A stretch of DNA of 64,000 nt from Mesorhizobium sp. RMAD-H1. GTDB lineage: Bacteria; Pseudomonadota; Alphaproteobacteria; Rhizobiales; Rhizobiaceae. The stretch spans positions 62,001-126,000 of the forward strand of contig NZ_JACHWN010000001.1 of assembly GCF_014191375.1 (NCBI RefSeq). Direction: 5' to 3'. Shown here one piece after another: positions 8,384-18,431 of this stretch. The translations under genes and the position numbers were made by a program. Position 1 is the first letter of the stretch, and each line of letters opens with the position of its first letter. The notes below the pieces were generated by a model that worked only from the letters and a program-made list of their open reading frames with translations, did not search any database and was not told the origin of the DNA.

Positions 8384-9565
8384 ATGAATTTGCGTAAGTT
8401 TTCTCTGGCGGGGTTGGCCGCCAGCATCGGTTTTGTCGTTTTTGCGGTTGAATTCGCGGCTGCGCAGGCCCCTGGCGGACAGATGCCGCCACCGCAGGTG
8501 ACAGCCCTGGAGATCAAGCCGCGGGAAGTCGGGTTGACCTACGACTATGCGGCGCGGGTTTCTGCCTTCCGCGAGGTGCAGGTGCGTGCGCGGGTAGGCG
8601 GCATCCTGCTGCGCCGCAATTTCACCGAAGGGGCGGAGGTCAAGGCCGGCGACCTCCTGTTCGAGATCGATCCCGCGCCCTATGAGGCCGAGCTTGCGCG
8701 CGCCAAGGCGCAATTGGCGCAGGCCGAGGCGCAATACCGCCAGTCGATCCGCGATGCCGAGCGCGCCGAGCAGCTCGTCCAGCAGAGGGTGCAGAGCGCG
8801 GCGACGCGCGACAGCGCGCTTGCCACGCGCGATCTCAATGCTGCTGCGGTTGCTGCCGCCAAGGCGCAGGTGCGCACCGCCGAGCTCAATCTCGGCTATA
8901 CCAGTGTGACGGCCCCAATCAGCGGCATAACCAGCCGGGAGCAAGTGCCGGAAGGCAGCCTCATCGGCACCGATGCCTCGTCCAGCCTGCTGACCTCGAT
9001 TACCCAGCTCGACCCGGTCTATATCAATTTCTCCTTCACTGATTCGGAAGCTGCGGAGATCCGCCGGCTCCTCGATGCGCAGAAGGCGAAAGGCGAGGAT
9101 CCGAACAAGCTCAAGGTGAGGATCACCTTCGGCGACGGCCAGGTTTACGACCATGAGGGCGTCATCGACTTCACCTCGTCGAGCCTCGACGCGGAAACGG
9201 GTACGCTCGGTGCCCGCGCCGTGGTCGACAATCCCGACCGCCGGCTCATCCCCGGCCAGTTCGTCCGCGCGACCATTGTCGGCGTGACCATCGATAATGC
9301 CATCGTCGTGCCCGAGGCCGCCCTGATGCAGGGGCCGAAGGGACAGTTCGTCTATGTGATCGATGCCGATGGCAATGCGCAGATCCGTCCCCTGACGATA
9401 AGCCGTGAGGTCGAGGGCGGCTGGCTCGTCGCCTCGGGCTTGAACAGCGGCGACCGTATCGTGACCGAGGGCGTGATAAAGGTGCGGCCCGGTTCTCCCG
9501 TCAATGCCGGAACCGCGGCAGCGGCGGCCGGCAAGCTTTCCAATCAGGCATCGGTGACGCAATGA
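8384..9565 (+). CDS. bepD: RND efflux periplasmic adaptor (membrane fusion protein)
   Basis: Links the inner-membrane RND pump to an outer-membrane channel. The 393-residue protein begins with a signal peptide ([20 protein letters not shown] ending AAAQA) and shows no lipobox Cys. The family order is visible: beta-barrel and lipoyl half ending [16 protein letters not shown], a coiled-coil hairpin rich in Ala/Gln/Glu (about 100-170), the second lipoyl half [12 protein letters not shown], then barrel and membrane-proximal domains with [11 protein letters not shown] and [24 protein letters not shown] stands upstream. The stop overlaps the pump start (ATGA). The outer-membrane partner (BepC/TolC type) is not in the window. 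Confidence 0.93.
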   Translation: MNLRKFSLAGLAASIGFVVFAVEFAAAQAPGGQMPPPQVTALEIKPREVGLTYDYAARVSAFREVQVRARVGGILLRRNFTEGAEVKAGDLLFEIDPAPYEAELARAKAQLAQAEAQYRQSIRDAERAEQLVQQRVQSAATRDSALATRDLNAAAVAAAKAQVRTAELNLGYTSVTAPISGITSREQVPEGSLIGTDASSSLLTSITQLDPVYINFSFTDSEAAEIRRLLDAQKAKGEDPNKLKVRITFGDGQVYDHEGVIDFTSSSLDAETGTLGARAVVDNPDRRLIPGQFVRATIVGVTIDNAIVVPEAALMQGPKGQFVYVIDADGNAQIRPLTISREVEGGWLVASGLNSGDRIVTEGVIKVRPGSPVNAGTAAAAAGKLSNQASVTQ

Positions 9566-12500
9566 ACCGCTTCTTCATCGACCGGCCGGTCTTCGCGGCG
9601 GTCATTTCCATCATCATTGTCCTCGCCGGCCTCGTGACGATGCGCATCCTGCCGATCGCGCAATATCCCGAGCTCACGCCGCCCCAGGTCGTCGTCACCG
9701 CCACCTATCCCGGCGCCAGCGCGGAAACCGTCGCGCAGACGGTTGCAGCACCTCTCGAGCAGCAGATCAACGGCGTCGAGGACATGCTCTACATGCAGTC
9801 CACGAATTCGAGCGACGGCCAGATGCAGTTGACCATCACCTTCGCGCTCGGCACGGATGCCGACCAGGCGACGATCAATGTCAACAACCGCGTGCAGCGT
9901 GCCACCTCGACCCTGCCGCAGGAGGTTACACGCCTCGGCGTCACCGTTGCCAAGCGCTCGTCCTCCATCCTCGGCCTCGTGGCGATGTTTGCCGAAGGCG
10001 GCAGCTACGACCGCACTTATATCGGCAACTATGCGCTCCTCAACGTCATCGACGATCTCAAGCGCATTCCAGGCGTCGGCGATGTCCAGCTTCTGGGCAA
10101 TATCGATTATTCCATGCGCATCTGGCTGCGTCCGGACAAGCTCGCGCAATATAATCTGACGCCGAGTGATGTTTCCGCCGCCATCCGCGAGCAGAATGCA
10201 CAATTCGCGGCCGGCCGCTTCAGCGATCAGCCCGACCCGCAATCCTCCGCCTTCACCTATTCCGCGACGACCCAGGGCCGTCTGCCGGACGCCCAGGCCT
10301 TCGAGAACATCATCCTGCGCTCCGACGAGAACGCCGCGACGCTGCGCCTGAAGGATGTGGCGCGGGTGGAGCTGGGCACCAGGAGCTATCTGGTGGACAG
10401 CAATCTGAACGGCACGCCCGCCGTGCCGATCGCGCTCTATCTCCAGCCGGGAGCCAACGCCCTCAACACGATGGATCTCGTCAGGGCGCGGATGGATGAG
10501 CTGAAGGCGAATTTCCCTGAAGGAATCAACTATTCCGTTCCCTACGACACCACCAAATTCATCCAGGTTTCGGTGGAGGAGGTCATCCACACCTTCATCG
10601 AGGCCATCATCCTCGTCGTGCTGGTCGTCTTCATTTTCCTGCAGAACTGGCGCGCGACGCTCATCCCGATCATTGCCGTTCCGATCTCGATCATCGGCAC
10701 CTTCGCGGGCATGTATGTGCTCGGCTTCTCGATCAACCTGCTGACCCTGTTCGGCCTTGTGCTCGCGATCGGTATCGTCGTGGACGATGCGATCGTGGTG
10801 CTGGAGAATGTCGAGCGCATCATGTCGACCGAGAAGCTGCCGCCCAAGGAAGCCGCCATCAAGGCGATGGGCGAGGTGACCGGGCCGGTCATCGCCATCG
10901 TTCTCGTGCTCTGCGCCGTGTTCGTGCCGGTTTCCTTCATGGGCGGGCTCGTCGGCGAGATGTACAAGCAGTTCGCCGTCACCATCGCCATGTCGGTGAC
11001 GATCTCCGGCATCGTGGCGCTGTCGCTCACGCCGGCGCTCTGCGCCTTGCTGCTCAAGCCCGGCCATCACGAGCCGATGCTGCCGTTCCGCATCTTCAAC
11101 CGCTTCTTCGAGCGGCTCACCAGCGGCTACACGGCGGGCGTGCGCTTCTTCGTCAAGCGCGTTGCGATCGGTCTTCTGATCTTCGCCGGCATCGGCGGCG
11201 CAACCGCCTATATGTTCTATACGGTGCCGGGTTCGCTGCTCCCCGATGAGGATCAGGGCGTTCTCTTCAGCGTGGCGATGCTGCCGCCCGCGGCCTCCCT
11301 GGCGCGCACGGAGGCGGTGGTCGACCAGGCGAGCGAGAACATGCGCAAGAACCCGGCCGTCGAGAACGTCTTCGCGGTATCGGGCTTCGATCTGCTCTCC
11401 GGCGGCCTGAAGACCAATGCCGGCACCATGTTCGTGACGCTGAAGGACTGGAGCGAGCGCAAGACGCCCGAGATGGACGCCCGCAACCTCGCCGGCCAGC
11501 TGATCGGCATGAATGCCGGCATCAAGGACGGCATGGTGCTCGCCTTCAATCCGCCGCCCATCCTCGGCCTCTCCACCACCGGCGGTTTCGAGCTCTATGT
11601 CCAGGACCGTACCGGGGGCGGCGTGGCGGCGCTGACAGCTGCCACGCAGCAACTGGTCGAGGCGGCGTCCAAGCGACCGGAGCTGGCGGGCGTGCGCACC
11701 AGCTTCGATCCCAACATCCCGCAATACAGGCTCGACCTCGACCGGGAAAAGGCGAAGGCACTGGGCGTGCCGATCAATTCGGTGTTCGAGGCGATGCAGG
11801 CCACTTTCGGCAGCCTCTATGTCAACGACTTCACGCTTTATGGCCGCAACTATCAGGTCAATCTGCAGTCGGAAGCGGATTTCCGCCGCAGCCCGTCGGA
11901 TCTCAAGCATGTCTTCGTGCGGGCCAATTCCGGCAGCATGATTCCCCTGAGCGCGCTCGTGACCGTGCAACGGGTCGTCGGTCCCGACCAGCTCGAGCGC
12001 TTCAATGCCTTTGCCGCGGCCAAGGTGACCGGCAACCCGGCGCCCGGCTATACCTCGGGCGACGCCATCCGCGTCATGCAGGAAGTGGCCAGGGAGGCGC
12101 TGCCCTCGGGCTATCAGATCGCCTGGACCGGCTCTGCCTATCAGGAACTGGCGACGAGCGGCACCGGATCACAGGCGATGATCTTCGGCCTGATCATGGT
12201 GTTCCTCATCCTGGCGGCCCAGTATGAGCGCTGGAGCCTGCCGCTTGCCGTCATCACGGCGGTTCCCTTCGCCATGTTCGGCGCGCTGGTGGCGATCCTG
12301 CTGCGCGGGCTCACCAACGACGTCTATTTCCAGATCGGCCTCGTCACGCTGATCGGCCTTGCGGCGAAGAACGCGATCCTGATCGTCGAATTCGCCGTCC
12401 TGCAGCGCGAGCAGGGCAAATCGGCGGTCGATGCGGCGATCGAGGCGGCGCGCCTGCGTTTCCGCCCGATCGTCATGACCTCGCTCGCTTTCATCCTGGG

Positions 12501-12702
12501 CGTGGTTCCCTTGGCGATCAGCACCGGCGCCGGCTCGGCCAGCCGTCACTCGATCGGCACCGGCGTCATCGGCGGCATGCTGGCGGCGACCTTCATCGCC
12601 ACCTTCTTCATCCCGATGTTCTACCGGCTCATCGCCTGGAGAAATCCGAAGAAGCAGGAAAGCGGTTCGCCGGAGGAGACTGGACCCCTCCCGGCGGAGT
12701 AA
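9562..12702 (+). CDS. bepE: RND multidrug efflux permease
   Basis: Proton-driven inner-membrane pump of the AcrB/MexB (HAE1) class, 1046 residues, the usual length. The first helix is in [20 protein letters not shown]4 carries the proton-relay pair in [18 protein letters not shown], and the TM10 Lys lies in [16 protein letters not shown]. Two large periplasmic loops follow TM1 and TM7, and PGATAxTVAQ-like family residues are present ([20 protein letters not shown]). Start overlaps bepD by ATGA. Drugs, detergents, bile-type or plant compounds are typical substrates for this class; specificity is not inferable here. Confidence 0.95.
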   Translation: MNRFFIDRPVFAAVISIIIVLAGLVTMRILPIAQYPELTPPQVVVTATYPGASAETVAQTVAAPLEQQINGVEDMLYMQSTNSSDGQMQLTITFALGTDADQATINVNNRVQRATSTLPQEVTRLGVTVAKRSSSILGLVAMFAEGGSYDRTYIGNYALLNVIDDLKRIPGVGDVQLLGNIDYSMRIWLRPDKLAQYNLTPSDVSAAIREQNAQFAAGRFSDQPDPQSSAFTYSATTQGRLPDAQAFENIILRSDENAATLRLKDVARVELGTRSYLVDSNLNGTPAVPIALYLQPGANALNTMDLVRARMDELKANFPEGINYSVPYDTTKFIQVSVEEVIHTFIEAIILVVLVVFIFLQNWRATLIPIIAVPISIIGTFAGMYVLGFSINLLTLFGLVLAIGIVVDDAIVVLENVERIMSTEKLPPKEAAIKAMGEVTGPVIAIVLVLCAVFVPVSFMGGLVGEMYKQFAVTIAMSVTISGIVALSLTPALCALLLKPGHHEPMLPFRIFNRFFERLTSGYTAGVRFFVKRVAIGLLIFAGIGGATAYMFYTVPGSLLPDEDQGVLFSVAMLPPAASLARTEAVVDQASENMRKNPAVENVFAVSGFDLLSGGLKTNAGTMFVTLKDWSERKTPEMDARNLAGQLIGMNAGIKDGMVLAFNPPPILGLSTTGGFELYVQDRTGGGVAALTAATQQLVEAASKRPELAGVRTSFDPNIPQYRLDLDREKAKALGVPINSVFEAMQATFGSLYVNDFTLYGRNYQVNLQSEADFRRSPSDLKHVFVRANSGSMIPLSALVTVQRVVGPDQLERFNAFAAAKVTGNPAPGYTSGDAIRVMQEVAREALPSGYQIAWTGSAYQELATSGTGSQAMIFGLIMVFLILAAQYERWSLPLAVITAVPFAMFGALVAILLRGLTNDVYFQIGLVTLIGLAAKNAILIVEFAVLQREQGKSAVDAAIEAARLRFRPIVMTSLAFILGVVPLAISTGAGSASRHSIGTGVIGGMLAATFIATFFIPMFYRLIAWRNPKKQESGSPEETGPLPAE

Positions 12703-12712
12703 TGCCAAGCGC

Positions 12713-12738
12713 CCCCGCCTGAAGAAGGCGGGGCTTTC
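12713..12738 (+). terminator. Hairpin terminator after bepE
   Basis: Perfect 7-bp GC arms CCCCGCC (12713-12719) and GGCGGGG (12727-12733) around TGAAGAA, followed by CTTTCC. The T-run is short, so termination may be partial and read into the downstream tetR. Confidence 0.5.
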
Positions 12739-12748
12739 CGGAGCAAGG

Positions 12749-13360
12749 ATGGCTCGCATGGCGCAACGACATCATAACAGACGTGGCAGCGTCACCATCG
12801 ACCAGATACTGGACAGCGCCGAGGAAATTCTGGTTTCCCGGGGCGTAAGCGGCCTCACGCTGGAAGCCGTGGCCAGGCAGGCCGGCATCAGCAAGGGCGG
12901 CCTGCTGCATCACTTCCCTTCCAAGAGCGCTCTGGAGGCCGGCGTCGAGCAGCGTTTCGTCTCCACCATGTGCGAGAGGATCTCCGAACGGGCGAGGCAG
13001 GGCGGCTCCTTTCTTTCCGCCCTGGTGATGGAGATGAGGAATTATCGCGAGCAGGGCTCCAGGAGCGTGGCCGCCTTCACGCTTTGCGCGTCCAGGGACC
13101 ATTCTCCCGAAGCCCTGCAGGCATTCGGCAGAAAACTATTGATGCGCATGGAGCAGAGCCACCCGAAAGAGCGTTATAGCAGCCTCGTCTTCTTCGCCGT
13201 CCTCGGCCTGCTTCTTTCCGATGTCTGGCATCTTGTGGAGCTCTCCGATTGGGAGACACAGGAATTCTATGCCGCGCTCGAGGAACTGGTCGATCAGCAT
13301 CCGCGCGCCGCACGCCCCAACACCGGAAAAGGCGAAAGCAAAGACATTTCACCCGTATGA
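12749..13360 (+). CDS. TetR/AcrR-family transcriptional regulator (second)
   Basis: A 203-residue TetR protein: HTH seen in TIDQILDSAEEILVSRG followed by LTLEAVARQAGISKGGLL and HHFPSKSALEAGV. The C-terminal domain has no recognisable ligand class. GGAG precedes the chosen ATG by 6 nt; a second in-frame ATG lies three codons on. It sits 46 nt after bepE behind a weak hairpin and could be co-expressed by read-through, so it may be a second regulator of the pump or of unlinked genes. Unlike the divergent repressor, no palindromic site is evident directly upstream. Confidence 0.85.
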   Translation: MARMAQRHHNRRGSVTIDQILDSAEEILVSRGVSGLTLEAVARQAGISKGGLLHHFPSKSALEAGVEQRFVSTMCERISERARQGGSFLSALVMEMRNYREQGSRSVAAFTLCASRDHSPEALQAFGRKLLMRMEQSHPKERYSSLVFFAVLGLLLSDVWHLVELSDWETQEFYAALEELVDQHPRAARPNTGKGESKDISPV

Positions 13361-13373
13361 GCGGGTTCTTTTT
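13351..13373 (+). terminator. Rho-independent terminator overlapping the tetR stop codon
   Basis: ACCCG (13351-13355) and CGGGT (13362-13366) form a short stem followed by TCTTTTT. The tetR stop codon TGA (13358-13360) lies in the loop, so the 3' end of the coding region is part of the terminator. Confidence 0.6.
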
Positions 13374-13503
13374 GCCGCAAGCGTCGGCGGAACACCTGCC
13401 GCCGAAATGAAATCCCGACTTTGCAGATAGCCGCTGGCAAAGATCTTTTATTGATCTACATTGATATCTCCTGAAGTCGCGGCGCAAAGAACAGGAGCGT
13501 TCC

Positions 13504-14781
13504 TTGTCTGAGCATCATGTCGTGGTTGTTGGCGCCGGGTTCGGCGGCCTTGAGACCGTTCGCGGCCTGGCCGGTGCTCCGGTCCGCATCACCATCATCG
13601 ACCAGCGCAATCATCACCTGTTTCAGCCGCTCCTCTATCAGGTCGCAACCGCGATCCTGGCGACTTCGGAGGTCGCCTGGCCGGTGCGCTACCTCTTCCG
13701 CGATCGCCATGAGGTGAAAACCATTCTGGCCACCGTGCAGGGGGTGGATACGGCAAAACGCGAGGTCCTGCTCAGCGATGGCCAGAACGTGCCCTACGAT
13801 ACGCTGGTGCTCGCCACAGGCGCCCGGCACGCCTATTTCGGCCATGATGAATGGGAGCGCTATGCCCCGGGCCTGAAGACGCTCGAAGATGCCACAACGA
13901 TCCGCCGCCGCATGCTGACGGCTTTCGAGCTGGCCGAGCGCGAAGCCGATCCGGCGCGGCGGCAGGCGCTTCTGACCTTCGTCATCATCGGCGGCGGCCC
14001 GACGGGCGTGGAACTTGCCGGCGCCATTGCCGAGCTCGCCCATGTGACGCTGGTCAAGGATTTCCGCAACATCGACCTGCATCGCACAAGGGTAGTGCTG
14101 ATCGAGGCGGGGCCGCGCATCCTGCCGGGCTTTGCCGAGGATCTTTCCGCCTATGCCCACAAGGCGCTGGAGAAATTGGGCGTGGAAGTGAGGACTGGCG
14201 CGCCGGTGACGGAATGCGCTGCCGGCCATGTGGTCTTCGGTGGCGAGACGCTTGCGACCGGCACCATCCTGTGGGCGGCGGGCGTGCAGGCTTCCCCCGC
14301 CGCGCAATGGCTGGGAGCCGAGGCTGATCGTGCCGGCCGGGTGAAGGTCGAGCCTGACCTCACCGTGCCCGGCCACCCCGAAATATTCGTCATCGGCGAT
14401 ACCGCCGCCGTTGCAGCACCCGATGGCAAGCCGGTTCCGGGCATCGCGCCCGCTGCCAAGCAGCAGGGCGGCCATGTCGCCGCGGTGATCAAGGCGCGGC
14501 TCGCCGGCAAGGCCGCTCCGGGACCCTTCCTTTACAAGCATTCCGGCAGCCTGGCGACGATCGGCAAGCGCGCCGCTGTCATCGATTTCGGCTGGATCAA
14601 GCTGCGCGGATGGCCCGCCTGGTGGATTTGGGGCATCGCTCACATCTTCTTCCTGATCGGCACGCGCCACCGCATCGCCGTCGCCCTGAGCTGGCTGTGG
14701 ATCTATATGACCGGCCATCGCAGCGCCCGCCTCATCACGCAGGGGCAGGGTCGTGAGGAGATCGGTTCGCCGGCCGAATAG
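13504..14781 (+). CDS. ndh: Type II NADH dehydrogenase (NAD(P)/FAD-dependent oxidoreductase)
   Basis: Non-proton-pumping NADH:quinone oxidoreductase attached to the inner membrane. The 425-residue protein opens with the FAD dinucleotide fold VVVVGAGFGGLETVRGLAG, has the NDH-2 quinone-site region NHHLFQPLLYQVATA, a second NADH fold FVIIGGGPTGVELAGAIAEL, the FAD motif EIFVIGDTAAV and AKQQGGHVAAVI. A C-terminal amphipathic/hydrophobic stretch (WPAWWIWGIAHIFFLIG) fits membrane anchoring. Start is TTG 13504 behind AGGAG (5-nt spacing). Two TTGAT half-sites at 13452-13466 hint weakly at FNR-type control. It is convergent with the polysaccharide locus, with a 14-nt gap. Confidence 0.92.
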   Translation: MSEHHVVVVGAGFGGLETVRGLAGAPVRITIIDQRNHHLFQPLLYQVATAILATSEVAWPVRYLFRDRHEVKTILATVQGVDTAKREVLLSDGQNVPYDTLVLATGARHAYFGHDEWERYAPGLKTLEDATTIRRRMLTAFELAEREADPARRQALLTFVIIGGGPTGVELAGAIAELAHVTLVKDFRNIDLHRTRVVLIEAGPRILPGFAEDLSAYAHKALEKLGVEVRTGAPVTECAAGHVVFGGETLATGTILWAAGVQASPAAQWLGAEADRAGRVKVEPDLTVPGHPEIFVIGDTAAVAAPDGKPVPGIAPAAKQQGGHVAAVIKARLAGKAAPGPFLYKHSGSLATIGKRAAVIDFGWIKLRGWPAWWIWGIAHIFFLIGTRHRIAVALSWLWIYMTGHRSARLITQGQGREEIGSPAE

Positions 14782-14795
14782 GGCGAAGCGACATT

Positions 14796-15455
14796 TCAGA
14801 ACAAACGGATCTTTCGCAGGGTGAAGCCTTCGGCATAGTGCCCTTCCGCCCGGCATTCCATGCCGCGCAGCCGGGCGAGACCGCGAAAGGTCTCGGGGTC
14901 GAACCAGTCTTTCGAGCGCTGGGTGCCGAAATGCTTCATCAGCAGTTCGATCTTCCGATCCATGATCTCGCGGGTGAGGCCGACATAGCCGTTCGGCTGG
15001 CCGAGATCGCCATCCCATTTCGGGATCTCATATTCGAGGATCAGTTCGTCGCGGAACACGTTCCACGTCAGCTGGTTAACTTCGCGGTGGTCCTGATGCC
15101 GGTCGTGGGAACTATGGGTGAAGATGATATCCGGTTGCGATGCGCGCCTTCGCAGGTCGATCAGCCATTCTTTCAGAAGCCGGCTTTGCGACGGGAAGAA
15201 GCTGTCGTCGAAGCCGGCGATCTCGATATTGTGCGACTTGGCCCCGGCAAGGAAATCCGTCGCCGAGGACCGTGCCTCCGCCGCGCGCGGACCGGCGGCG
15301 CTCAGCACGCACCAGTCCACATGCACATCGATGCCGGAGGCCATCATGGTGAGGATCGTGCCGCCGAGGCCGATCTCGATATCGTCGGAATGGGCGCCGA
15401 GACAAAGGATGTAGAGCGGCTTCCCGCGCTCTGCCAGATCAAGACATTTCATCAT
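14796..15455 (-). CDS. PIG-L/LmbE-family deacetylase
   Basis: A 219-residue zinc-dependent N-deacetylase of the PIG-L superfamily (GlcNAc-PI or mycothiol-type deacetylases, also polysaccharide clusters). The zinc/catalytic motif is CLGAHSDDIEIGLGG (family form AHPDD, here Ser replaces Pro) near residues 21-25, and the second zinc His lies in RHQDHREVN (about 117-125). Last gene of a four-gene minus-strand unit: it overlaps the cytidylyltransferase stop as ATGA. Expected role is removal of an acetyl group from an amino sugar, either on a nucleotide sugar, a lipid-linked intermediate or the glycan. Confidence 0.85.
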   Translation of the reverse strand: MMKCLDLAERGKPLYILCLGAHSDDIEIGLGGTILTMMASGIDVHVDWCVLSAAGPRAAEARSSATDFLAGAKSHNIEIAGFDDSFFPSQSRLLKEWLIDLRRRASQPDIIFTHSSHDRHQDHREVNQLTWNVFRDELILEYEIPKWDGDLGQPNGYVGLTREIMDRKIELLMKHFGTQRSKDWFDPETFRGLARLRGMECRAEGHYAEGFTLRKIRLF

Positions 15456-16267
15456 GGCAGGGCGACCATGACCTTTTTCCTTGCCCGCTCGGTCCTCATC
15501 CTGGCGTTCCAGGGCATGTCGCCCTTTTCGACCATGTCCTCCAGCGTCTGCCAGTCGCGCAGCGTATCCATGGATCGCCAGAAGCCCTCATGCTTGTAGG
15601 CCATGAGCTGGTTTGCCTCGATCAGCCGCCTGAAGGGCTCCAGCACCAGTTCCTCTCCTTCGCGCATGAAATCGAAGATCTCGCGCCGGAACAGGAAATA
15701 GCCGCCATTGATCCAGATATCGGAGGTATTGGAGGTCCTGAATTCGCGCACCCGACCGTTCTCGGCGATGTCGGCCAGATGGTAGGTCAGCGGCGGGCGC
15801 ACGGCCAGGAAGCAGGCGATCTTGCCGCTGGCCTTGAAGCGGCGGGTCATGTCGTTGAGATCGACGTCGGTAAGCCCGTCGCTGTAATTGGCGAGGAACA
15901 TCTCGTCGCCTTCCACATGCTGCCTCGCCGCCCACAGCCGCTCGCCGATATTGCGCCAGATGCCGGTATCGAGCAGGGTGATGCGCCAGTCGCGCTTGAT
16001 CTCTTCGAGAAGCTGGATGTTTCTTCCTCCCTCGGAGACCACGCAATCGGCGAAGGTCTGCGGCTTGCTGTTGAGGAAGAAGTCCTTCACCACATTGGCC
16101 TTGTAGCCCAAGCAGAGGATGAATTCGTCATGGCCGTAATCGCTGTAATATTCCATGACGTGCCGCAGGATGGGCTGGTGGCCGAGCGGGATCATCGGCT
16201 TCGGGATGCTTTCCGAATATTCCCTGATGCGCGTGCCGAGCCCGCCGCAGAACAGAACGACTTTCAT
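15452..16267 (-). CDS. rfbF: Glucose-1-phosphate cytidylyltransferase
   Basis: Makes CDP-glucose from CTP and glucose 1-phosphate, the entry to CDP-3,6-dideoxy or branched sugars. The 271-residue protein has the nucleotidyltransferase loop MKVVLFCGGLGTRIREYSES followed by PKPMIPLGHQPILRH, and ANYSDGLTDVDLN around the metal-binding Asp. The longest open frame begins at 16300, but ATG 16267 has GGAG at good spacing and starts exactly at the conserved MKVVLFCGG; it also follows the upstream stop by one base. CDP-glucose 4,6-dehydratase, normally the next enzyme, is not in this window. Confidence 0.88.
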   Translation of the reverse strand: MKVVLFCGGLGTRIREYSESIPKPMIPLGHQPILRHVMEYYSDYGHDEFILCLGYKANVVKDFFLNSKPQTFADCVVSEGGRNIQLLEEIKRDWRITLLDTGIWRNIGERLWAARQHVEGDEMFLANYSDGLTDVDLNDMTRRFKASGKIACFLAVRPPLTYHLADIAENGRVREFRTSNTSDIWINGGYFLFRREIFDFMREGEELVLEPFRRLIEANQLMAYKHEGFWRSMDTLRDWQTLEDMVEKGDMPWNARMRTERARKKVMVALP

Positions 16268-16268
16268 T

Positions 16269-17558
16269 TCAGAGCTCCGCTGGATCGATGATGGTGACAT
16301 AGGGGATGGGGATGATGAACTTGGCGCCCCATTTGGCGACGTGGCGCATCTGCTCGATGATCTCGTCCTTGAAATTCCACGGCAGGATCAGGATGTAATC
16401 GGGCTGCGCCTCGTCGATCGCGGCGACCGGCCGGATGGGGATGTGCATGCCGGGCGTGAAGCGACCGTGCTTGTAGGGATTGCGGTCGACGGTGAAATCG
16501 AGGAAGTCGGTGCCGATGCCGCAATAGTTGAGCAGCGTGTTTCCCTTGCCGGGCGCCCCGTAGCCGCAGATGCGCTTTCCCTCGTTCTTGGCCGTGATCA
16601 GGAAGAAGAGGAGATCGCGTTTCGCCCGCCGCGCCTTCTCGGCGAAGGCGGCATAGGTCGTCACGTCGGTCAGCCCGCGGCGCTCCTCCCGCTCAAGCAG
16701 CGCGGCGACCCGCCGTGCCGGCGTCTGCCCGCTTTCCTCATGGGCGAGATAGACGCGCAGCGATCCACCGTGGGTCGGCAGTTCCTCGACATCCACGATC
16801 TTCAGCCCATGGCGCCTGGCCATGATGCCGATGGTGGCAAGCGAGAAATAGGAGAAATGCTCGTGATAGATCGTATCGAACTGGTTCTGCTCGATGAGCT
16901 TTTCGATATGCGGGAACTCGAGCGTGATCGTCCCCTCCGGCTTCAGCAGGATTTTCATGCCGCCGACGAAATCGTTGAGATCAGGCACCTGGGCCAGCAC
17001 ATTATTGCCGATGATGAGATCGGCCTGCAGGCCTTCTTCGATCAGCCTTTGCGCGAGCGCGACGCCGAAGAACTCCACCAGGGTGGGAATGCCTTTGGCC
17101 TTTGCGGCCTCCGCCACATTGGCGGCGGGTTCGATGCCGAGCATCGGGATACCGAGCGGCTGGAAATGCTGGAGCAGATAGCCGTCATTGCTTGCGAGCT
17201 CGACCACGAAGCTCTTTTCATCGAGGCCGAGACGCTCCGTGATCGCCTCGCAATAGGCCTTGGCGTGCGCGACCCAGCTCGTGGCATAGGAGGAGAAATA
17301 GCCATATTCGGTGAAGATCTCTTCCGGCCCGACATATTCCTTCAGTTGCACCAGGAGACAGGATTCGCAGACGAGCACGTTGAGCGGGAAGAACGGCTCC
17401 ATGCGGTCGAGCTGGTCGGCTGTCAGAATGCTTTCGCATGGCGGCGACATGCCGAGATCGACGAAGTTGTGCCGCAGCAGCCGGCCGCATAGGCGGCATC
17501 CGCTTTGTGCGATTTCGGGCTTCGTTTCCCGCAAGAGCTCCGGTGTCTGGATATTCAT
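16269..17558 (-). CDS. Sugar C-methyltransferase (SAM-dependent, TylC3/NovU type)
   Basis: A 429-residue enzyme with the three-part layout of NDP-ketosugar C-methyltransferases: an N-terminal zinc-binding domain (CRLC near residues 21-24 and CESC near 61-64), a central SAM fold with VVELASNDGYLLQHF and LGIEPAANVAEAA, and a C-terminal domain containing YHEHFSYFS, GGSLRVYLAH and CGYGAPGKGNTLL. The family adds a methyl group at C-3 of 3-keto or 4-keto NDP-sugars (for example in mycarose or branched sugars). It heads the operon running into rfbF and PIG-L. Together with rfbF it suggests a CDP-linked branched methyl sugar. Confidence 0.85.
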   Translation of the reverse strand: MNIQTPELLRETKPEIAQSGCRLCGRLLRHNFVDLGMSPPCESILTADQLDRMEPFFPLNVLVCESCLLVQLKEYVGPEEIFTEYGYFSSYATSWVAHAKAYCEAITERLGLDEKSFVVELASNDGYLLQHFQPLGIPMLGIEPAANVAEAAKAKGIPTLVEFFGVALAQRLIEEGLQADLIIGNNVLAQVPDLNDFVGGMKILLKPEGTITLEFPHIEKLIEQNQFDTIYHEHFSYFSLATIGIMARRHGLKIVDVEELPTHGGSLRVYLAHEESGQTPARRVAALLEREERRGLTDVTTYAAFAEKARRAKRDLLFFLITAKNEGKRICGYGAPGKGNTLLNYCGIGTDFLDFTVDRNPYKHGRFTPGMHIPIRPVAAIDEAQPDYILILPWNFKDEIIEQMRHVAKWGAKFIIPIPYVTIIDPAEL

Positions 17559-17861
17559 GCTTTTCCCCCTGGACTGGCAGTCCGGCTCGGCTGGTCGTAC
17601 CGGGAGGTTACAAAAGCAGCCCTGGCCTGCCGATACTGCAATCAGATCGAAGCGATCATCCCATCGGCTGCCGGAGAGAGCGGCATTGGTGCCGAAGGAT
17701 CAGCCGAAAGATGATCCGGGGTATGAAGCTTCTCCCTTTGGAGGATGCGCAGGGCCACTACACACGTCTTTTGCCGGATACCATATTTAAAAAGGTGCTC
17801 TTTCGGCTTTGGATATCAGGGCGAAGAGTCGGACGGACAAGTAAGCCGTCGGGAGGGTTCC
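17559..17861. other. Divergent promoter region, no gene seen
   Basis: 303 nt between the divergently read methyltransferase and epimerase genes. No supported ORF, repeat or strong hairpin. An AT-rich tract (ATACCATATTTAAAAAGG, near 17780-17798) could belong to the epimerase promoter. Confidence 0.4.
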
Positions 17862-18431
17862 ATGCAGTTCACGCCACTGAAGATCGAGGGGGCCTGGGCG
17901 ATCGCGCCGGTCAGGATCGAGGACGAGCGCGGCTGGTTTTCGCGCCTGTTCTGCGAAGAGGAATTCGCCGAACACGGGTTGGAAACACGCTTCGTGCAGC
18001 ATAGCGCCTCCTTCTCCCGTGTGAATGGAACGCTGCGCGGCATGCATTACCAGAAGGAACCGCATTCCGAGACCAAGCTGGTCTCCTGCGTTCAGGGGCG
18101 CATCTGGGACGTCATAATCGATCTGCGTCCGGATTCGCCCTCCTATCTGGACTGGCTGAGCCTGGAGCTTTCGGCGGAAGAGGGCACGCAGTTCTATATT
18201 CCGCGAGGCTGCGCCCACGGCTTCCAGACGCTGATGGACGATGTGATCGTCCATTATCTCATTTCGGAGTTCCACGCGCCGGACGCCGCCGGCGGCATCC
18301 GTTTCGACGATCCGGTGGTCGGTATCGACTGGCCGAACCCGCCCACCGTGATTTCGTCGAAGGATCTCTCCTGGCCCTTTCTGTCGCAGGAAAGGCGGAA
18401 CTTCGAGACAGCCGGGTTTTTCGAATTCTAG
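17862..18431 (+). CDS. rfbC: dTDP-4-dehydrorhamnose 3,5-epimerase family protein
   Basis: A 189-residue RmlC-type cupin that epimerises 4-keto-6-deoxy NDP-hexoses. Conserved features are DERGWFSRLFCEEEF near the N-terminus, GTLRGMHYQKEPHSETKLV with the active-site His, VSCVQGRIWDVIIDLRPDSP and YIPRGCAHGFQTL. Start is ATG 17862 with GGGAGGG upstream; longer frames to 17745 lack both. It is a lone plus-strand gene between minus-strand operons. In the CDP-sugar context it may act on a CDP-keto sugar rather than dTDP-sugar, because rmlA, rmlB and rmlD are not in the window. Its TAG stop shares CTAG with the convergent DUF4910 stop. Confidence 0.85.
   Translation: MQFTPLKIEGAWAIAPVRIEDERGWFSRLFCEEEFAEHGLETRFVQHSASFSRVNGTLRGMHYQKEPHSETKLVSCVQGRIWDVIIDLRPDSPSYLDWLSLELSAEEGTQFYIPRGCAHGFQTLMDDVIVHYLISEFHAPDAAGGIRFDDPVVGIDWPNPPTVISSKDLSWPFLSQERRNFETAGFFEF

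Noticed and set aside
9544-11970. 808-codon minus-strand ORF across bepE
   Set aside because: Shadow frame of a highly conserved pump gene; the His/Glu/Asp/Arg-rich product has no fold-like pattern.
13452-13466. FNR box before ndh
   Set aside because: Two TTGAT half-sites occur as direct rather than inverted repeats; the right half does not match ATCAA.
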